Positions 36,149 to 44,802 are shown, counted from the first letter of the stretch. The stretch: 64,000 nucleotides of DNA from Streptomyces fungicidicus (GCF_003665435.1 NZ_CP023407.1:4885501-4949500), one strand, 5' to 3'. The notes: a model not told the origin generated them from the letters alone. A program made the numbers and translations.

Positions 36149-36805
36149 CTACCGCAGCCACGCCCCGGGGCGCCGCCCGGCCACGAACCCCCCGATCCCC
36201 AGCCCGGCCCCGACCAGCGTCAGCAGGGCGCCGAAGGCCCCCAGGACCAGCGGCGCCACGGGGGCGGCCCGCTCCTCCTGTACGCGGCCGCGTACCCCGG
36301 AGACCGCGACGCTGCCCGACTGCTCGTCGAGGAAGTAGCGCGAGTCATTCGCATTGGGCCGGTTGTCGCCCAGCAGGAACAAGCGCCCCTCCGGCACGGT
36401 CACGTCGTACGGTGAGCCTGTCGAACCGAGCGGGTCACGCATCACGTACGGCTCGTCGATCCGCTTGCCGTTCACCGCGACCCGCACACCGTCACGGGAC
36501 TCCACGTGGTCCCCGCCCAGTCCGATCACCCGCTGCAGGACCGGTGCGTTCCCGTACCGACCGGGCACACCGACGAGGACGACGTCGCCCCGGCGTATCT
36601 CACCTTCGCCGACCTGCATGACGGTCAGCCGCTCGCCAGGACTGTACGTGGGCCGCATCGCTTCGCCCCTGACGGTGACCCGCTCGCCGTCCAGACCACC
36701 GCCGAGCGCGATTCCTCCCACGGCGCCCAGCACCAGGACCAGCCCCAGCGGCACCGATACCCATGCGGCGATTCTCAGTCCGCGGCCCGCACGTTGCGAT
36801 TGCAC
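36149..36805 (-). CDS. S26 signal peptidase I-like protein, dyad replaced
   Basis: A 218-residue protein. GTG 36805 is preceded by GGAGGGG at five bases and is preferred over ATG 36835. It has N- and C-terminal transmembrane helices and the S26 layout: TVRGEAMRPTYSPGERL, RRGDVVLVG, VLQRVIGLGGDHV and LLGDNRPNANDSRYF. The catalytic Ser of the GxSM motif is Ala 49, and the general-base Lys of YxKRVIG is Gln 91. Both dyad residues are lost while the fold motifs remain, so proteolysis is unlikely. A regulatory or chaperone role is possible. Confidence 0.85.
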   Translation of the reverse strand: MQSQRAGRGLRIAAWVSVPLGLVLVLGAVGGIALGGGLDGERVTVRGEAMRPTYSPGERLTVMQVGEGEIRRGDVVLVGVPGRYGNAPVLQRVIGLGGDHVESRDGVRVAVNGKRIDEPYVMRDPLGSTGSPYDVTVPEGRLFLLGDNRPNANDSRYFLDEQSGSVAVSGVRGRVQEERAAPVAPLVLGAFGALLTLVGAGLGIGGFVAGRRPGAWLR

Positions 36806-36831
36806 GAACGCCCCTCCCTCCCTGTCCCTGC

Positions 36832-37344
36832 TCAACCGCGGTGGACCGAGCGGCCCGGCTGGAACGTCGGATCGAGGTTGTACTCCGCGATACCGAAAGG
36901 CTTGAATTCCTTTTCCGCAAGGACCCGGTACAGGAATTCGGAGGTCGACATTTCATACCTGCACCACTCGTCCGAATCGCCTCGCGCAAGAATACAGTAC
37001 TCATCCGGACGCTCTGCGTCGAAAAGCCAGCAGTACTGATCCGCCCATTCCGTCGAAGCCCAGGTAATAAAGCCATTGCCGCCCGGCGTATAAGCTGGGT
37101 ACGGCTCACTGTCTCTGTTTACCGAAATGCTTGCTTGCCACCGCACGAGAAGATTGAACATGGGGCCCTCTAGGTTGCCGAGAAAGGAGACGGAATCACA
37201 GAAGGTACCTCCGCCAAAAGCTTCGCACAGCTCTTTGTAGTCCGCCGGCAGCGGAATCTGCAGCTCCCTCTCGACTGCGTCCCAGTCGACAGAGTGCGCC
37301 GACGGCTCCCAGCCAGTGAAGTCGATTACACGTTGCACCCACAT
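36832..37344 (-). CDS. SUKH (SMI1/KNR4) immunity-type protein
   Basis: A 170-residue SUKH protein. Signatures: DWDAVERELQIPLPADYKELCEAFGGG, the SEPYPAYTPGGNGFITWAST block, and the C-terminal MSTSEFLYRVLAEKEFKPFG. It is less GC-rich than the flanking housekeeping genes. A C-terminal relic of a related gene occurs at 39276-39392. It is the outermost immunity-type gene of the RHS locus and probably protects against a former toxin tip. Its cognate toxin is not visible in the window. Confidence 0.85.
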   Translation of the reverse strand: MWVQRVIDFTGWEPSAHSVDWDAVERELQIPLPADYKELCEAFGGGTFCDSVSFLGNLEGPMFNLLVRWQASISVNRDSEPYPAYTPGGNGFITWASTEWADQYCWLFDAERPDEYCILARGDSDEWCRYEMSTSEFLYRVLAEKEFKPFGIAEYNLDPTFQPGRSVHRG

Positions 37345-37358
37345 GGGGAATCCTTTCG

Positions 37359-37430
37359 CAGCTGGTGAAGAAGCGCCGACGGCATCTGGGAGGACTGAAC
37401 GGGATGGTCCATGGTCGGTCAGGTGGGAAA
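37359..37430 (+). other. Short relic resembling IS256-type transposase
   Basis: The plus strand encodes QLVKKRRRHLGGLNGMVHG, resembling the IVKKRQxxLxGxxEMV segment that opens the catalytic domain of IS256-family transposases. A second copy lies at 38376-38460. No longer transposase sequence is present. The following stretch, to 37707, has no recognisable gene. Confidence 0.35.
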
Positions 37431-37707
37431 CAAGGACAGTGTCCCTCAGTTCATCGGCTCCCAGGCTGGGCCGTCAGGTGCCGAGTTGCGGGAACATACC
37501 TTCACGTCCTGTGCCTTGAGACAACTGGGCAGCCATTCGCTGAACGTCGTCTCGTGGAGGGCCCAGGCCGGGCCCACCTGGTCCTCCCGCTTCCCGATTC
37601 CGTTTCCGTGCTGGCCGAATGCCCGTGGACCCTACGACGCGAGGAAGGTTCAACGCTCAGGCGCGTCCCACCACATGCACAAACCTAGATTGCGGCGGAA
37701 ATTTCGG

Positions 37708-38163
37708 TTACGGGATCCAGCCTATGGACTCGCGCGCAGGTGCCGGTGTGTCAGACTCGATCTCCACGAGCAAAAGCTCGTCGGCACCAGCCTCGGTCCC
37801 AGGAAGAGCCGCATCGAAAATCGCGAGCGGGCCGTTCACGCGCACGATTGGCCCCTCGTCCCACATGCTGACGGAAGCGATGCCTTCGCGGACCATCTCG
37901 ACGAAGCGAGCGTCACTGGAGGAAGAGATCCACTGAACAATGGATCGGTATTCCTCCATGAATGCGGTCGGAGCGGGGATTTCGTTGATCACCAGTCCCG
38001 TTACCGTAGCGGTTGGCTCTCCGAATGTAACCAGCCCGGCGTAGCCGTCGACCTCACACGCGTTCTCGTAGTCGGAGTTGACGTATCCACCCCAGAGGTT
38101 TCTGAGGGACTCCTCCTTGACAATCACTGGGGCACCTGCTGACTCGACCCATGTGAGGTCCAC
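37708..38163 (-). CDS. Imm21-family immunity protein
   Basis: A 151-residue protein. GTG 38163 with GGGGA six bases upstream begins the sequence VDLTWVESAGAPVIVKEE, which matches the Imm21 start (WVESxGGPLIV). The following LRNLWGG, ACEVDGYAGLVTFG, IPAPTAFMEEYRSIVQW and FDAALPG motifs are also those of Imm21, a predicted immunity family for polymorphic toxins. The frame stays open upstream, but that part is foreign to the family. It lies downstream of the duplicated SUKH unit; no cognate toxin domain remains nearby. Confidence 0.8.
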   Translation of the reverse strand: MDLTWVESAGAPVIVKEESLRNLWGGYVNSDYENACEVDGYAGLVTFGEPTATVTGLVINEIPAPTAFMEEYRSIVQWISSSSDARFVEMVREGIASVSMWDEGPIVRVNGPLAIFDAALPGTEAGADELLLVEIESDTPAPARESIGWIP

Positions 38164-38375
38164 GGCATCCCCATTTTCCAGTATCTGAGTTCCTTGGCTA
38201 CTCGCCCATGGACCGGTCGCATGGCGGGCGCGGGCGCCACACCGATCAAATGGGGGCACGCATCCGGCGAGTGGGTTGAGGGCGCCCGGTAAGACTACCG
38301 CAACGGGCATCGGACCAAAACGGTGATAACCGAGTCTGGTCCGGCCGAGATCTCGGTGCCGCGTAATGGGGTCGG

Positions 38376-38460
38376 GCGTTTGATTTGCAGCTGGTGAAGA
38401 AGCGTCAGCGGGATCTTGGCGGACAGGGCGAGATGGTCCATAGTCGGTTCGGTCGGAGAC
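38376..38460 (+). other. Second relic resembling IS256-type transposase
   Basis: The plus strand reads LQLVKKRQRDLGGQGEMVHSR, close to the block at 37359-37430 and to IS256-family transposases. It lies between the Imm21 gene and the SUKH terminator. Confidence 0.35.
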
Positions 38461-38478
38461 TTCGATGAGGCAGCAGGC

Positions 38479-38505
38479 GGGCCCGCCGATGGATTCGGCG
38501 GGCCC
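38479..38505 (-). terminator. Terminator of first SUKH copy
   Basis: Perfect 11-bp stem GGGCCCGCCGA/TCGGCGGGCCC with a five-base loop, 85 bases after the SUKH stop codon at 38590. The same hairpin follows the second SUKH copy (44075-44105). Confidence 0.7.
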
Positions 38506-38589
38506 ACGAAAGAGACCGGGGACAGATTGTTCACCAGGAGGCAGACACCTGCCGTTTCACTTGCGTGGTGAGCAGGTGTCATTCATGGG

Positions 38590-39204
38590 TCAGTCTCCGA
38601 ACATTCCGGCGTACGGATCCGGCTCGCCTGTCCAGGGGTCCAGTCCGGCTTTCCACATGCGGTCTTCCTCGTGCCGGTTCAGGAAAACCGCTGGCTCCCG
38701 TCCCCAGAGTGAGAGATCACCGAGAGGGCACTCGTCGAAGTCTCCCCGCAGAACGCGCACGAGGAACTGCACCATCCCGCAGTCGTAACGACGCCACTGA
38801 CCGTCGTCCCTGTTGTACACCAGGACGGGCCACTTGCCCGGGTCCTCGTCCGAGGCATCCCAGCAGAGAAGGTCGGCGCTCGCGTCTCCACCCCAGGCGA
38901 TCAGCTCAGGGCGGGCCTCCGCGAGCTCGGGGGCCTTCCGCACCCACGACCAAGCCTCTCGGGCCACCTCGGTCTCGTTGGCCATGTCGGAGTTCTCCGT
39001 CACCGTCCCTTTGGGCTCCGGTTTCAGGACCGCCAGGTACCTCTCGATCCCGCCGTACCCGTAGACGTCGATGAACTGACGGTAGTCGGAGGGGAACTCC
39101 TTGCCCCAGGACCGGGCGAGCTGATCCCAGTCGACCGATGCGTTGCTCGAGGCCGTGGGCGGCATCGCCTGCCGCAGCGTCACCAGTTCGTCTTCCCTGC
39201 TCAC
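38590..39204 (-). CDS. SUKH immunity-type protein, duplicate copy 1
   Basis: A 204-residue SUKH protein with GTG 39204 preceded by GGAGGAG. Signatures: VDWDQLARSWGKEFPSDYRQFIDVYGYGG, AWGGDASADLLCWDASDEDPGKWPVLVYNRD and GMVQFLVRVLRG. It is nearly identical to the gene at 44185 in its last 130 residues and differs mostly in the first 75. That copy directly follows the RHS toxin gene. Here, upstream, only the last codons of the toxin remain (39205-39288). I infer a duplicated toxin-tail/immunity segment. Confidence 0.9.
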   Translation of the reverse strand: MSREDELVTLRQAMPPTASSNASVDWDQLARSWGKEFPSDYRQFIDVYGYGGIERYLAVLKPEPKGTVTENSDMANETEVAREAWSWVRKAPELAEARPELIAWGGDASADLLCWDASDEDPGKWPVLVYNRDDGQWRRYDCGMVQFLVRVLRGDFDECPLGDLSLWGREPAVFLNRHEEDRMWKAGLDPWTGEPDPYAGMFGD

Positions 39205-39288
39205 CTATTTCTCCTCCTCGGAGTGGGCATCATGGCATCTCTCCCCGGCTGGTACCTGACGGCCTGTGTTGTGGTTCACGAACGAACC
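39205..39288 (-). pseudogene. Remnant of RHS toxin C-terminus
   Basis: The minus strand encodes GSFVNHNTGRQVPAG, matching the last residues of the intact RHS protein (GSFVDHNTGRQVPVG) in sequence and position before the SUKH gene. The remnant reads through to a TAG abutting the SUKH GTG. It marks one edge of the duplication. Confidence 0.75.
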
Positions 39289-39392
39289 ACAGGCTCGAAG
39301 AGCGGATGGGGCATGTGTTGTGTCACGGAATAGGGGTGAAATTCTGGCTCTGTAAGAATCCGATACAGGAATTCAGTGGCAGTCATCTCATA
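39276..39392 (-). pseudogene. C-terminal relic of another SUKH gene
   Basis: Thirty-eight codons in frame, beginning YEMTATEFLYRILTEPEFHPY, parallel to YEMSTSEFLYRVLAEKEFKPF of the SUKH gene at 36832. It is cut at 39392, where helicase-associated sequence on the other strand begins. It overlaps the toxin relic by 13 bases in another frame. Confidence 0.7.
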
Positions 39393-39394
39393 CG

Positions 39395-39529
39395 ATCGCG
39401 CTCGACGGCGACACCGAGCCGGTGGCCGTGAAACTGGGCGTATGGATCTCCAACACCAAAACCCGACGCGACAAACTCACCGGGGAGCAGCGCACCGCAC
39501 TCGCCGAGCTGGGCATGCAGTGGGCGTAG
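39395..39529 (+). pseudogene. 3' relic of a helicase-associated-domain gene
   Basis: Forty-four codons ending in TAG encode VAVKLGVWISNTKTRRDKL and EQRTALAELGMQWA, the end of a helicase-associated (HA) domain common in actinobacterial helicase-like proteins. No 5' part remains. It abuts the SUKH relic at about 39394. Confidence 0.6.
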
Positions 39530-39547
39530 CTCCGCGGGCCCCGCTGG

Positions 39548-39661
39548 GACGCGGTCGAACTCGTGTAGCCGTCGGGGCCGGACAGGAACGAGGTCGCGCG
39601 AATACTCGGGGTCAGCTCGGAGTCGCTGCGGGGCTGGGTGAAGGAAGCCCCGCGCCGCCCA
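39548..39661 (+). pseudogene. Relic of IS3-type transposase orfA
   Basis: The plus strand encodes DAVELV, a stop codon, then NEVARILGVSSESLRGWVKEA, the helix-turn-helix of IS3-family OrfA. The in-frame stop and short length show decay. Beyond it, to 39898, I see no gene. Confidence 0.6.
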
Positions 39662-39898
39662 GGACACCGGAGCGGAACCCGATGCCTGGCGGCGGGGCAG
39701 ACCGCCGATCGATTCCCCTAGCGAATCCGAAGCGGTTAGCCCAGGCCCATGGCACCGTCGACGGCGAGCGCGGCTGCTGGCGCCCCCCGGTCAGAACAGT
39801 GAGTTGTCGCCCCGTAGCCGACGTCGCAGGAACGAGGCGAAGGTCTGATCCTCCAGGTGGGTGAGCGAGGTGCCCCCTGGCTCGATGTAGGCGACGCG

Positions 39899-40753
39899 TC
39901 ACTCTTGCGGGTCGCTCGTCAGGGCGAGCCAGCCGAAAGCCTTGCCCTCCAGTTCGCCCCACTGCAGGAACACCGGGTCCTCGGTCAGCCAGGCGGCCTC
40001 GGTGACGGGGAACACGCGCATTCCGGCGATCACCCCGCCGGGGAACTCCCGCATGACTGTCAGGTAGTCCTCCGGGAACACGAGGTCCGGCTTCTTCGTG
40101 TTCTCCGCGGCCTTGTCGACGAGCTCCCGCGCGTACTGCCGGATGCCCGGAACACCGATGTTCCGAATCCGGGCGACGAGCTCCTCCACTGCGCCGATGT
40201 CCGGGTTCGACAGCACCGTGGCCGTCGCCCGCATGTCGTCGGCGACCTTCCAGAAGGAACCCGCTTCGTATTCCTCGATGGTCTCGAACGCGGGAAGCCC
40301 CTCGGGACGTTCGAGCAGCGCCCGCCCCACGAACTCCGGGGTAGAGAAGGGAAGGTCGAGCCACAGCTGGAAATCATCGTCCGTGACGACGGTCGTCCAG
40401 TCTGCGGTGTCGTCAGCGGTGGTGTCCCACAGCAGCACGCCGTCGGTTGCGCTGCGGCCCCACGGCACCATGCCGCCGGGCTCCGGGTGGAGCGGCAGCC
40501 ACAGCCGCTGGTCACGGCTGCGAAGCGACAGCTCCATATCTCCGATGCGCATGGAGGTGGGCCGGGTGAACTCCTCGAGGGAGCGCACGGGGAGAGCGCC
40601 GGGTCGTTCGAGCAGCACGGAGCCTGCGAAGACCCCGGCTGGTGTGGCCTGGACCAGGAGTTCGAAGTCCGCAGGAACGACCCGGCCGTACTCGTCCTCC
40701 GGTCGTGCTGGGGCGTCGAAGCCGAGTAGTCGGACGACGTCGAGATGATTCAT
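39899..40753 (-). CDS. Hypothetical immunity-type protein
   Basis: A 284-residue soluble protein; ATG 40753 follows GAGAGG at six bases. It contains two similar parts: ADFELLVQATPAGVFAGSVLLERPGALPVRSLEEF and DDFQLWLDLPFSTPEFVGRALLERPEGLPAFETIEEY, which suggests an internal duplication. I do not recognise the family with confidence; the position among SUKH and Imm21 genes and the even, charged composition suggest an immunity protein. No export signal. Confidence 0.75.
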   Translation of the reverse strand: MNHLDVVRLLGFDAPARPEDEYGRVVPADFELLVQATPAGVFAGSVLLERPGALPVRSLEEFTRPTSMRIGDMELSLRSRDQRLWLPLHPEPGGMVPWGRSATDGVLLWDTTADDTADWTTVVTDDDFQLWLDLPFSTPEFVGRALLERPEGLPAFETIEEYEAGSFWKVADDMRATATVLSNPDIGAVEELVARIRNIGVPGIRQYARELVDKAAENTKKPDLVFPEDYLTVMREFPGGVIAGMRVFPVTEAAWLTEDPVFLQWGELEGKAFGWLALTSDPQE

Positions 40754-41011
40754 GTGTTCCTCTCTGCTACTCGCTCCCATACCGCCGAACATACCGAGGA
40801 CCTGCGATCACCGCGCTTGCCCAGTTCATAAAGCCCCGTGGAAGTGCCGGTCCACCCCGAGCACCGGGTCCCGTCGGTCCAGCAGGTCACGACGCCGGTC
40901 AACTGCACCAGCGACAGGCACGGGCAGCCCGAACGTCGCGGACGGCACGCGGCAGAGCCGGCGAGGCACACAGCAGCCGGCCGGACGGATCGGCAGGGAT
41001 CTGCCACGCAC
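40754..41011. other. Gap without recognised gene
   Basis: About 260 bases between the immunity-type gene and the hairpin at 41012. Several short frames are open, but none has a convincing start or known motif. It may hold the promoter of the 39899-40753 gene. Confidence 0.4.
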
Positions 41012-41046
41012 GAGCGGTCGTGCCGAGAAACCCGGCACGACCGCTC
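41012..41046 (-). terminator. Terminator after membrane immunity gene
   Basis: Perfect 14-bp arms GAGCGGTCGTGCCG (41012-41025) and its complement (41033-41046) with a seven-base loop, 18 bases after the stop at 41064. Confidence 0.8.
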
Positions 41047-41063
41047 TCAGTTGGGCGCGGGTG

Positions 41064-41366
41064 TCAGAGCTGTCCGGCGACGCCGACCACTCGATAGACG
41101 CACACGAGGATGATCGCCGCGCAGACGACCTTGGACAGCAGGCGTCGCGAGAGCGATGTCACGGCCACCGCCGCCGAAAGGGCGGCAATACCGACGCACA
41201 GCAGTGCTCCGAAAGCCCCGTCGTTGTCCCGCCGTCCCGGGAACGCAGCCGGGTTGTCCGCTTCGACCGTCATGGCGAAGCTGAACAGCACCAGGGCCGC
41301 CGCCACCGCGTACAGCACGACGGCACCGCAGGACTTGGCGATGGAAGACGCTCGCATCGTAGTCAT
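41064..41366 (-). CDS. Small three-helix membrane protein, likely immunity
   Basis: A 100-residue membrane protein. Its ATG overlaps the stop codon of the orphan RHS toxin frame (ATGA), so translation is coupled to the toxin. Three hydrophobic segments: SCGAVVLYAVAAALVLFSFA, GALLCVGIAALSAAVAV and VVCAAIILVCVYRVVGV; the first loop (residues 34-50) would lie outside the cell. A membrane immunity protein fits a toxin acting on peptidoglycan in the wall. I recognise no named immunity family. Confidence 0.85.
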   Translation of the reverse strand: MTTMRASSIAKSCGAVVLYAVAAALVLFSFAMTVEADNPAAFPGRRDNDGAFGALLCVGIAALSAAVAVTSLSRRLLSKVVCAAIILVCVYRVVGVAGQL

Positions 41367-43919
41367 CCGATCAGCCCCTCTAGCATTCCCTGTCTATCGA
41401 CGATGAGCTGCCCGTACTCCTGCGGAGCGGGATCCGTCAGATAGTAGTCCGGGCCGCCGTTGTAGTACGCGCCGATGTTCTTCACATCGGTACTGGTCAG
41501 TTCGTTCCCGCTTCTCATGCCCGCGATCTTGTCCCGCGCCACGGAGAGATAGCGGGCGGCGATGAAGATGTTCTGCGCCGGGTCCTTGAGCGACTCGATG
41601 ACCTTGCTCTTCTGGAACTGGGTCATGTTGCCCGAGTCGTAGCCCAGCAGATCCCCTGCGGTGTCCACCTGCATGCTCACCTCGCCGAACGACGTGTTGG
41701 GGTCGCCGGTGAGGATGTTCTTGGCGTCGTCCGCGCTCGGCGGATCACCCCCTACCTCGTTGTATACGACGCCCGCAAGCAGGTAGGCGGGCAGGTCATA
41801 CCTCTTCGCGGCGGCGTTGATCACGTCACCGTACTGGCCCACGAAGTTCGCCTTGTAGGCGAAGACGTCGGTCTGCTTGATCAGGTAGAGGAACGCGTCC
41901 CAGTCCGACCAGGAGGCCCGTCCCGCCGTGTCGAACCCCGCGGCACCCTTGATGAGGTTGAGGTGCTCCTGGGACATCTGCATCACACCGGCCGCCGTGC
42001 AGGCGTCCTTGACGTGGTAGCCGTAGCTCGAGCAGTCCGGTGTCTTGTCCACCATCGTGCTGTCGGGTCCCGTGGAGGTCGGGGACGAACTCACGTCCCA
42101 GCCGCCCGCGTCGTTCATCCTGCAGGTGTAGCCGGACTCGTTGCATTCCGCGGGCCGGTGACCGTCGTACTCGACGAAACTGGTCGGGTTGCCGCCGGTG
42201 AACGCGTACCGGTTGCCGGTGAACGGGTCGGTTCCCAGACCCATGTCCGCGAGGGCGCCGTTGTACATGTCCCGGGTGGTGAAGCGGTTGAGGCCCGGGT
42301 TGTAGTCGCGGAAGCCCATGTCGTAGGTGCCGGACTGGGCGTCCCAGCGCTTGGAGTTGTAGCGGTAGGGGTTGTAGTCCTCCTTGGTGGGGTCGGTGGT
42401 GTCGGGCTTGTCGATGCCGGTGAACTCGGACTCGTCGTTGGAGCCGTAGGCGGTGTAGCCGTAGGTGGCCTTGGTGTCGCCGTTGTCGTCCGTCAGGGTT
42501 TCGACGTCGGTGTGGCTGTTGTAGCCGTAGTAGCCGTCCTCGGTCGTCCCGTCGGTGTTGTGCTTGATCTGCGACAGGCGCTGGCCCCACGGGCTGTACT
42601 GGTAGGACTTGGTCAGCTCGCCGGCGACCTTCTCGTCGAGGACCTCGCTGGACAGGCCGAGGTACTCGAAGTCGGTGGTCTTGCCGTCCGCCGTCTCCGA
42701 GGCGGTGCGGTCCAGCGGGTCGAAGGTGTACGTGGTGGACTTCATTGCGCCGGTGTCGTCCATCTTCTGGGACTCCACGACGTGGTCGAAGCCGTCGTAC
42801 ACGCTCCGGGAGATGATCTGCCCCTGCGACGTCACCGACTGCTGGCGGCCGAAGGGGTCGTAAGTGTAGTCGGCCGCGACGCCGGAGGTCGTCGCGGTCA
42901 GGAGGCGGTTGCGGTCGTAGTGGTAGGCGGTCGTCGTGCCCTTGACCGTCTGGCTGACGACGTTGTCGTCGTGGACGTAGGTTTCCGTACCCGCGCCGTT
43001 GCCCGTCTTGACGGACTTGGTGAGCCGGCCCGCCGGGTCGTAGGTGTAGTCGGTAGTGGAGTCGAGTACGCCGTGTGGTTGTCGGCGTTCATCTTCTTGG
43101 CGACGTCCTGCGCCTTGTTGCCGTTGGGGTCGTATGCGTAGGTGTGGGAGGCGACCAGCGTGGTGCCGTCCGCCTTCTTCTCCGTGGTCGACTTCAGGGC
43201 GCCGTCGAGGTAGTAGGTGTAGTCGACGGTGTTGTCGTTGGCCTTGGTCTCCTTCAGCTTCTGGCCGCGGTCGGTGTACGTGTACGACGTCACCTTCGGG
43301 TCGGTGTCCGTCGCCGTCTTGCCGACCGAGACGGTCTTGACCAGTTCGCGCAGGTCGTAGGTGTACTGGGAGAACTGGCTGGGGTGGGTGACCGTCTCCG
43401 GCTGCCCGTTTGCGTCGTACGTGTACGACGTCGCCTTCTTCTCCGTGCCGGACAGGGACTCCGTGACCTTTTGGACCTGGTTGAGGCCGGTGTAGGCGAC
43501 GGTGTAGGCGTCGGTCCGCGCCCCGGACGACGTGTCGTCGATCGAGGTCAGGTTGCCGTTGACGTCGTAGCCGTAGGTGAACGTCTTCTGTTCGGTGTCC
43601 GTGTCGGCGGAGTTGTCACGGACCAGCTTGACCGCGTCGGCCACCGCGATGCCGGTGCTGCTCTGCTCCAGCTTCAGCTCGGTGTCCTCGCCCTGCTTGA
43701 GGGCGTACTCGCCGAGGCTGACCCAAGTCCCGGGGCCGGCCGTCTGGTCCTTGGTGACCGCCGGTTCGGTGGCCGTGCCGTGGGCGAGCGTGTACTTGCC
43801 GTTGTGGCCGCGCCGGTCACCTCCGGGTACTTCACGTACGCGGTGTACGTGCCGTCCTCGGGGATGTTCAGCGTCCACGTGAAGGCGTCCGTGCCCGTGC
43901 CGGCGGCGTGGTTGCGGTG
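41363..43919 (-). pseudogene. Orphan RHS 3' cassette with transglycosylase-like toxin tip
   Basis: The segment parallels the end of the intact RHS gene (44825-53572): golvesin-like domain, YD repeats and the core end DMYNGALADMGLGTDPFTGNRYAF up to DGH, with high identity. It has no 5' part; it begins at about 43919, where an IS5-type relic abuts. Two one-base deletions (near 43065 and 43810) shift the frame; from about 43065 on it is open. After DGH the sequence changes to a new C-terminal domain of about 260 residues with motifs YNEVGG (Glu codon 41756-41758), GEVSMQVDTA, NIFIAARYL and AYYNGGP, the order seen in SLT lytic transglycosylases. I infer a reserve toxin tip that recombination could join to the intact gene. 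Confidence 0.85.
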
Positions 43920-44022
43920 GCTCGCCGTCCGCTGGGAGCGCCCCATCGAACTCCACGACGCCTTTGTCTCCCTCGCCTGCAGCCTCATCTGCTGGAGACG
44001 CCTCAAGAAGGCCAACTCGTGA
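43914..44022 (+). pseudogene. 3' relic of an IS5-type transposase
   Basis: The plus strand encodes RWERPIELHDAFVSLACSLICWRRLKK and a TGA, the usual end of IS5-family (DDE) transposases. It abuts the truncated RHS cassette and probably marks the insertion that removed the cassette's 5' part. No IS ends recognised. Confidence 0.7.
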
Positions 44023-44074
44023 TCGCGTCCCGAGCTTATAGTCGGTCTGATCGGAAGGTTCGAAGACGTAGCAA

Positions 44075-44105
44075 GCGGGCCCGCCGATGGATTCGGCGGG
44101 CCCGC
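44075..44105 (-). terminator. Terminator of second SUKH copy
   Basis: Perfect 13-bp stem GCGGGCCCGCCGA with a five-base loop, 80 bases after the SUKH stop at 44185. It is the counterpart of 38479-38505 and bounds the duplicated segment. Confidence 0.75.
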
Positions 44106-44184
44106 GAGAGAGACTGGGACTGGCTGTTCACCAGGAGACAGACACCTGCCATGTTCCGTGTGGTGCGCAGGCGTCATTCATGAG

Positions 44185-44802
44185 TCAGTCCCCGAACATT
44201 CCGGCGTACGGATCCGGTTCTCCCGTCCAGGGGTCCAGTCCGGCTTTCCACATGCGGTCTTCCTCGTGCCGGTTCAGGAAGACCGCTGGCTCCCTTCCCC
44301 AGAGTGAGAGATCGCCGAGGGGGCACTCGTCGAATTCTTGCCCACGCAGGACACGCACCAGAAATTGCACCATCCCGCAGTCGTAACGACGCCACAGACC
44401 GTCGTCCCTGTTGTACACCAGGACGGGCCACTTGCCCGGGTTCTCGTCCGAGGCATCCCAGCAGAGGAGGTCGGCGCTCGCGTCTCCACCCCAGGCGATC
44501 AGCTCAGGGCGGGCCTCCGCGAGCTCGGGCGCCTTCCGCACCCACGACCAAGCCTCCCGGGCCACCTCGGTCTCGTTGACCATGTCGGAGTTCTCCGACA
44601 CCGTTCCTTCGGGCTCCGGTTTCAGGACCTCCAGGTAGTTCCCGATCGAGCCGTACCCGTAGACGTCGATGAACTGACAGTAGTCGGAGGGGAACTCCTT
44701 GCCCCATGACCGGCCGAACTGATTCCAGTCGAGCGACGCGTTGCTCGGGGCCGTGGGCGGCATCGCCTGCCGCAGCGCCTCCAGCTCGTCTTCCCCGGTC
44801 AC
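44185..44802 (-). CDS. SUKH immunity protein next to RHS toxin, copy 2
   Basis: A 205-residue SUKH protein; GTG 44802 has AGGAGGA upstream and lies 22 bases after the RHS stop codon. Signatures LDWNQFGRSWGKEFPSDYCQFIDVYGYG and WGGDASADLLCWDASDENPGKWPVLVYN are the same as in copy 1 at 38590, with a two-residue difference near the end (RGQEFDE against RGDFDE). The position directly after the toxin gene makes it the likely cognate antidote of the nuclease-like tip. SUKH proteins bind diverse nuclease toxins. Confidence 0.92.
   Translation of the reverse strand: MTGEDELEALRQAMPPTAPSNASLDWNQFGRSWGKEFPSDYCQFIDVYGYGSIGNYLEVLKPEPEGTVSENSDMVNETEVAREAWSWVRKAPELAEARPELIAWGGDASADLLCWDASDENPGKWPVLVYNRDDGLWRRYDCGMVQFLVRVLRGQEFDECPLGDLSLWGREPAVFLNRHEEDRMWKAGLDPWTGEPDPYAGMFGD

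Noticed and set aside
37411..38142. A 243-codon plus-strand frame across the Imm21 region
   Set aside because: It has no ribosome site or motif and lies opposite a good Imm21 match.
40750..41007. Short Cys/Trp-containing minus-strand frame
   Set aside because: No ribosome site, no family pattern and a composition consistent with non-coding or decayed DNA.
43075..44022. A 315-codon plus-strand frame as an intact transposase
   Set aside because: Only the last 36 codons resemble an IS5-type transposase; the rest is a shadow of the orphan RHS cassette.
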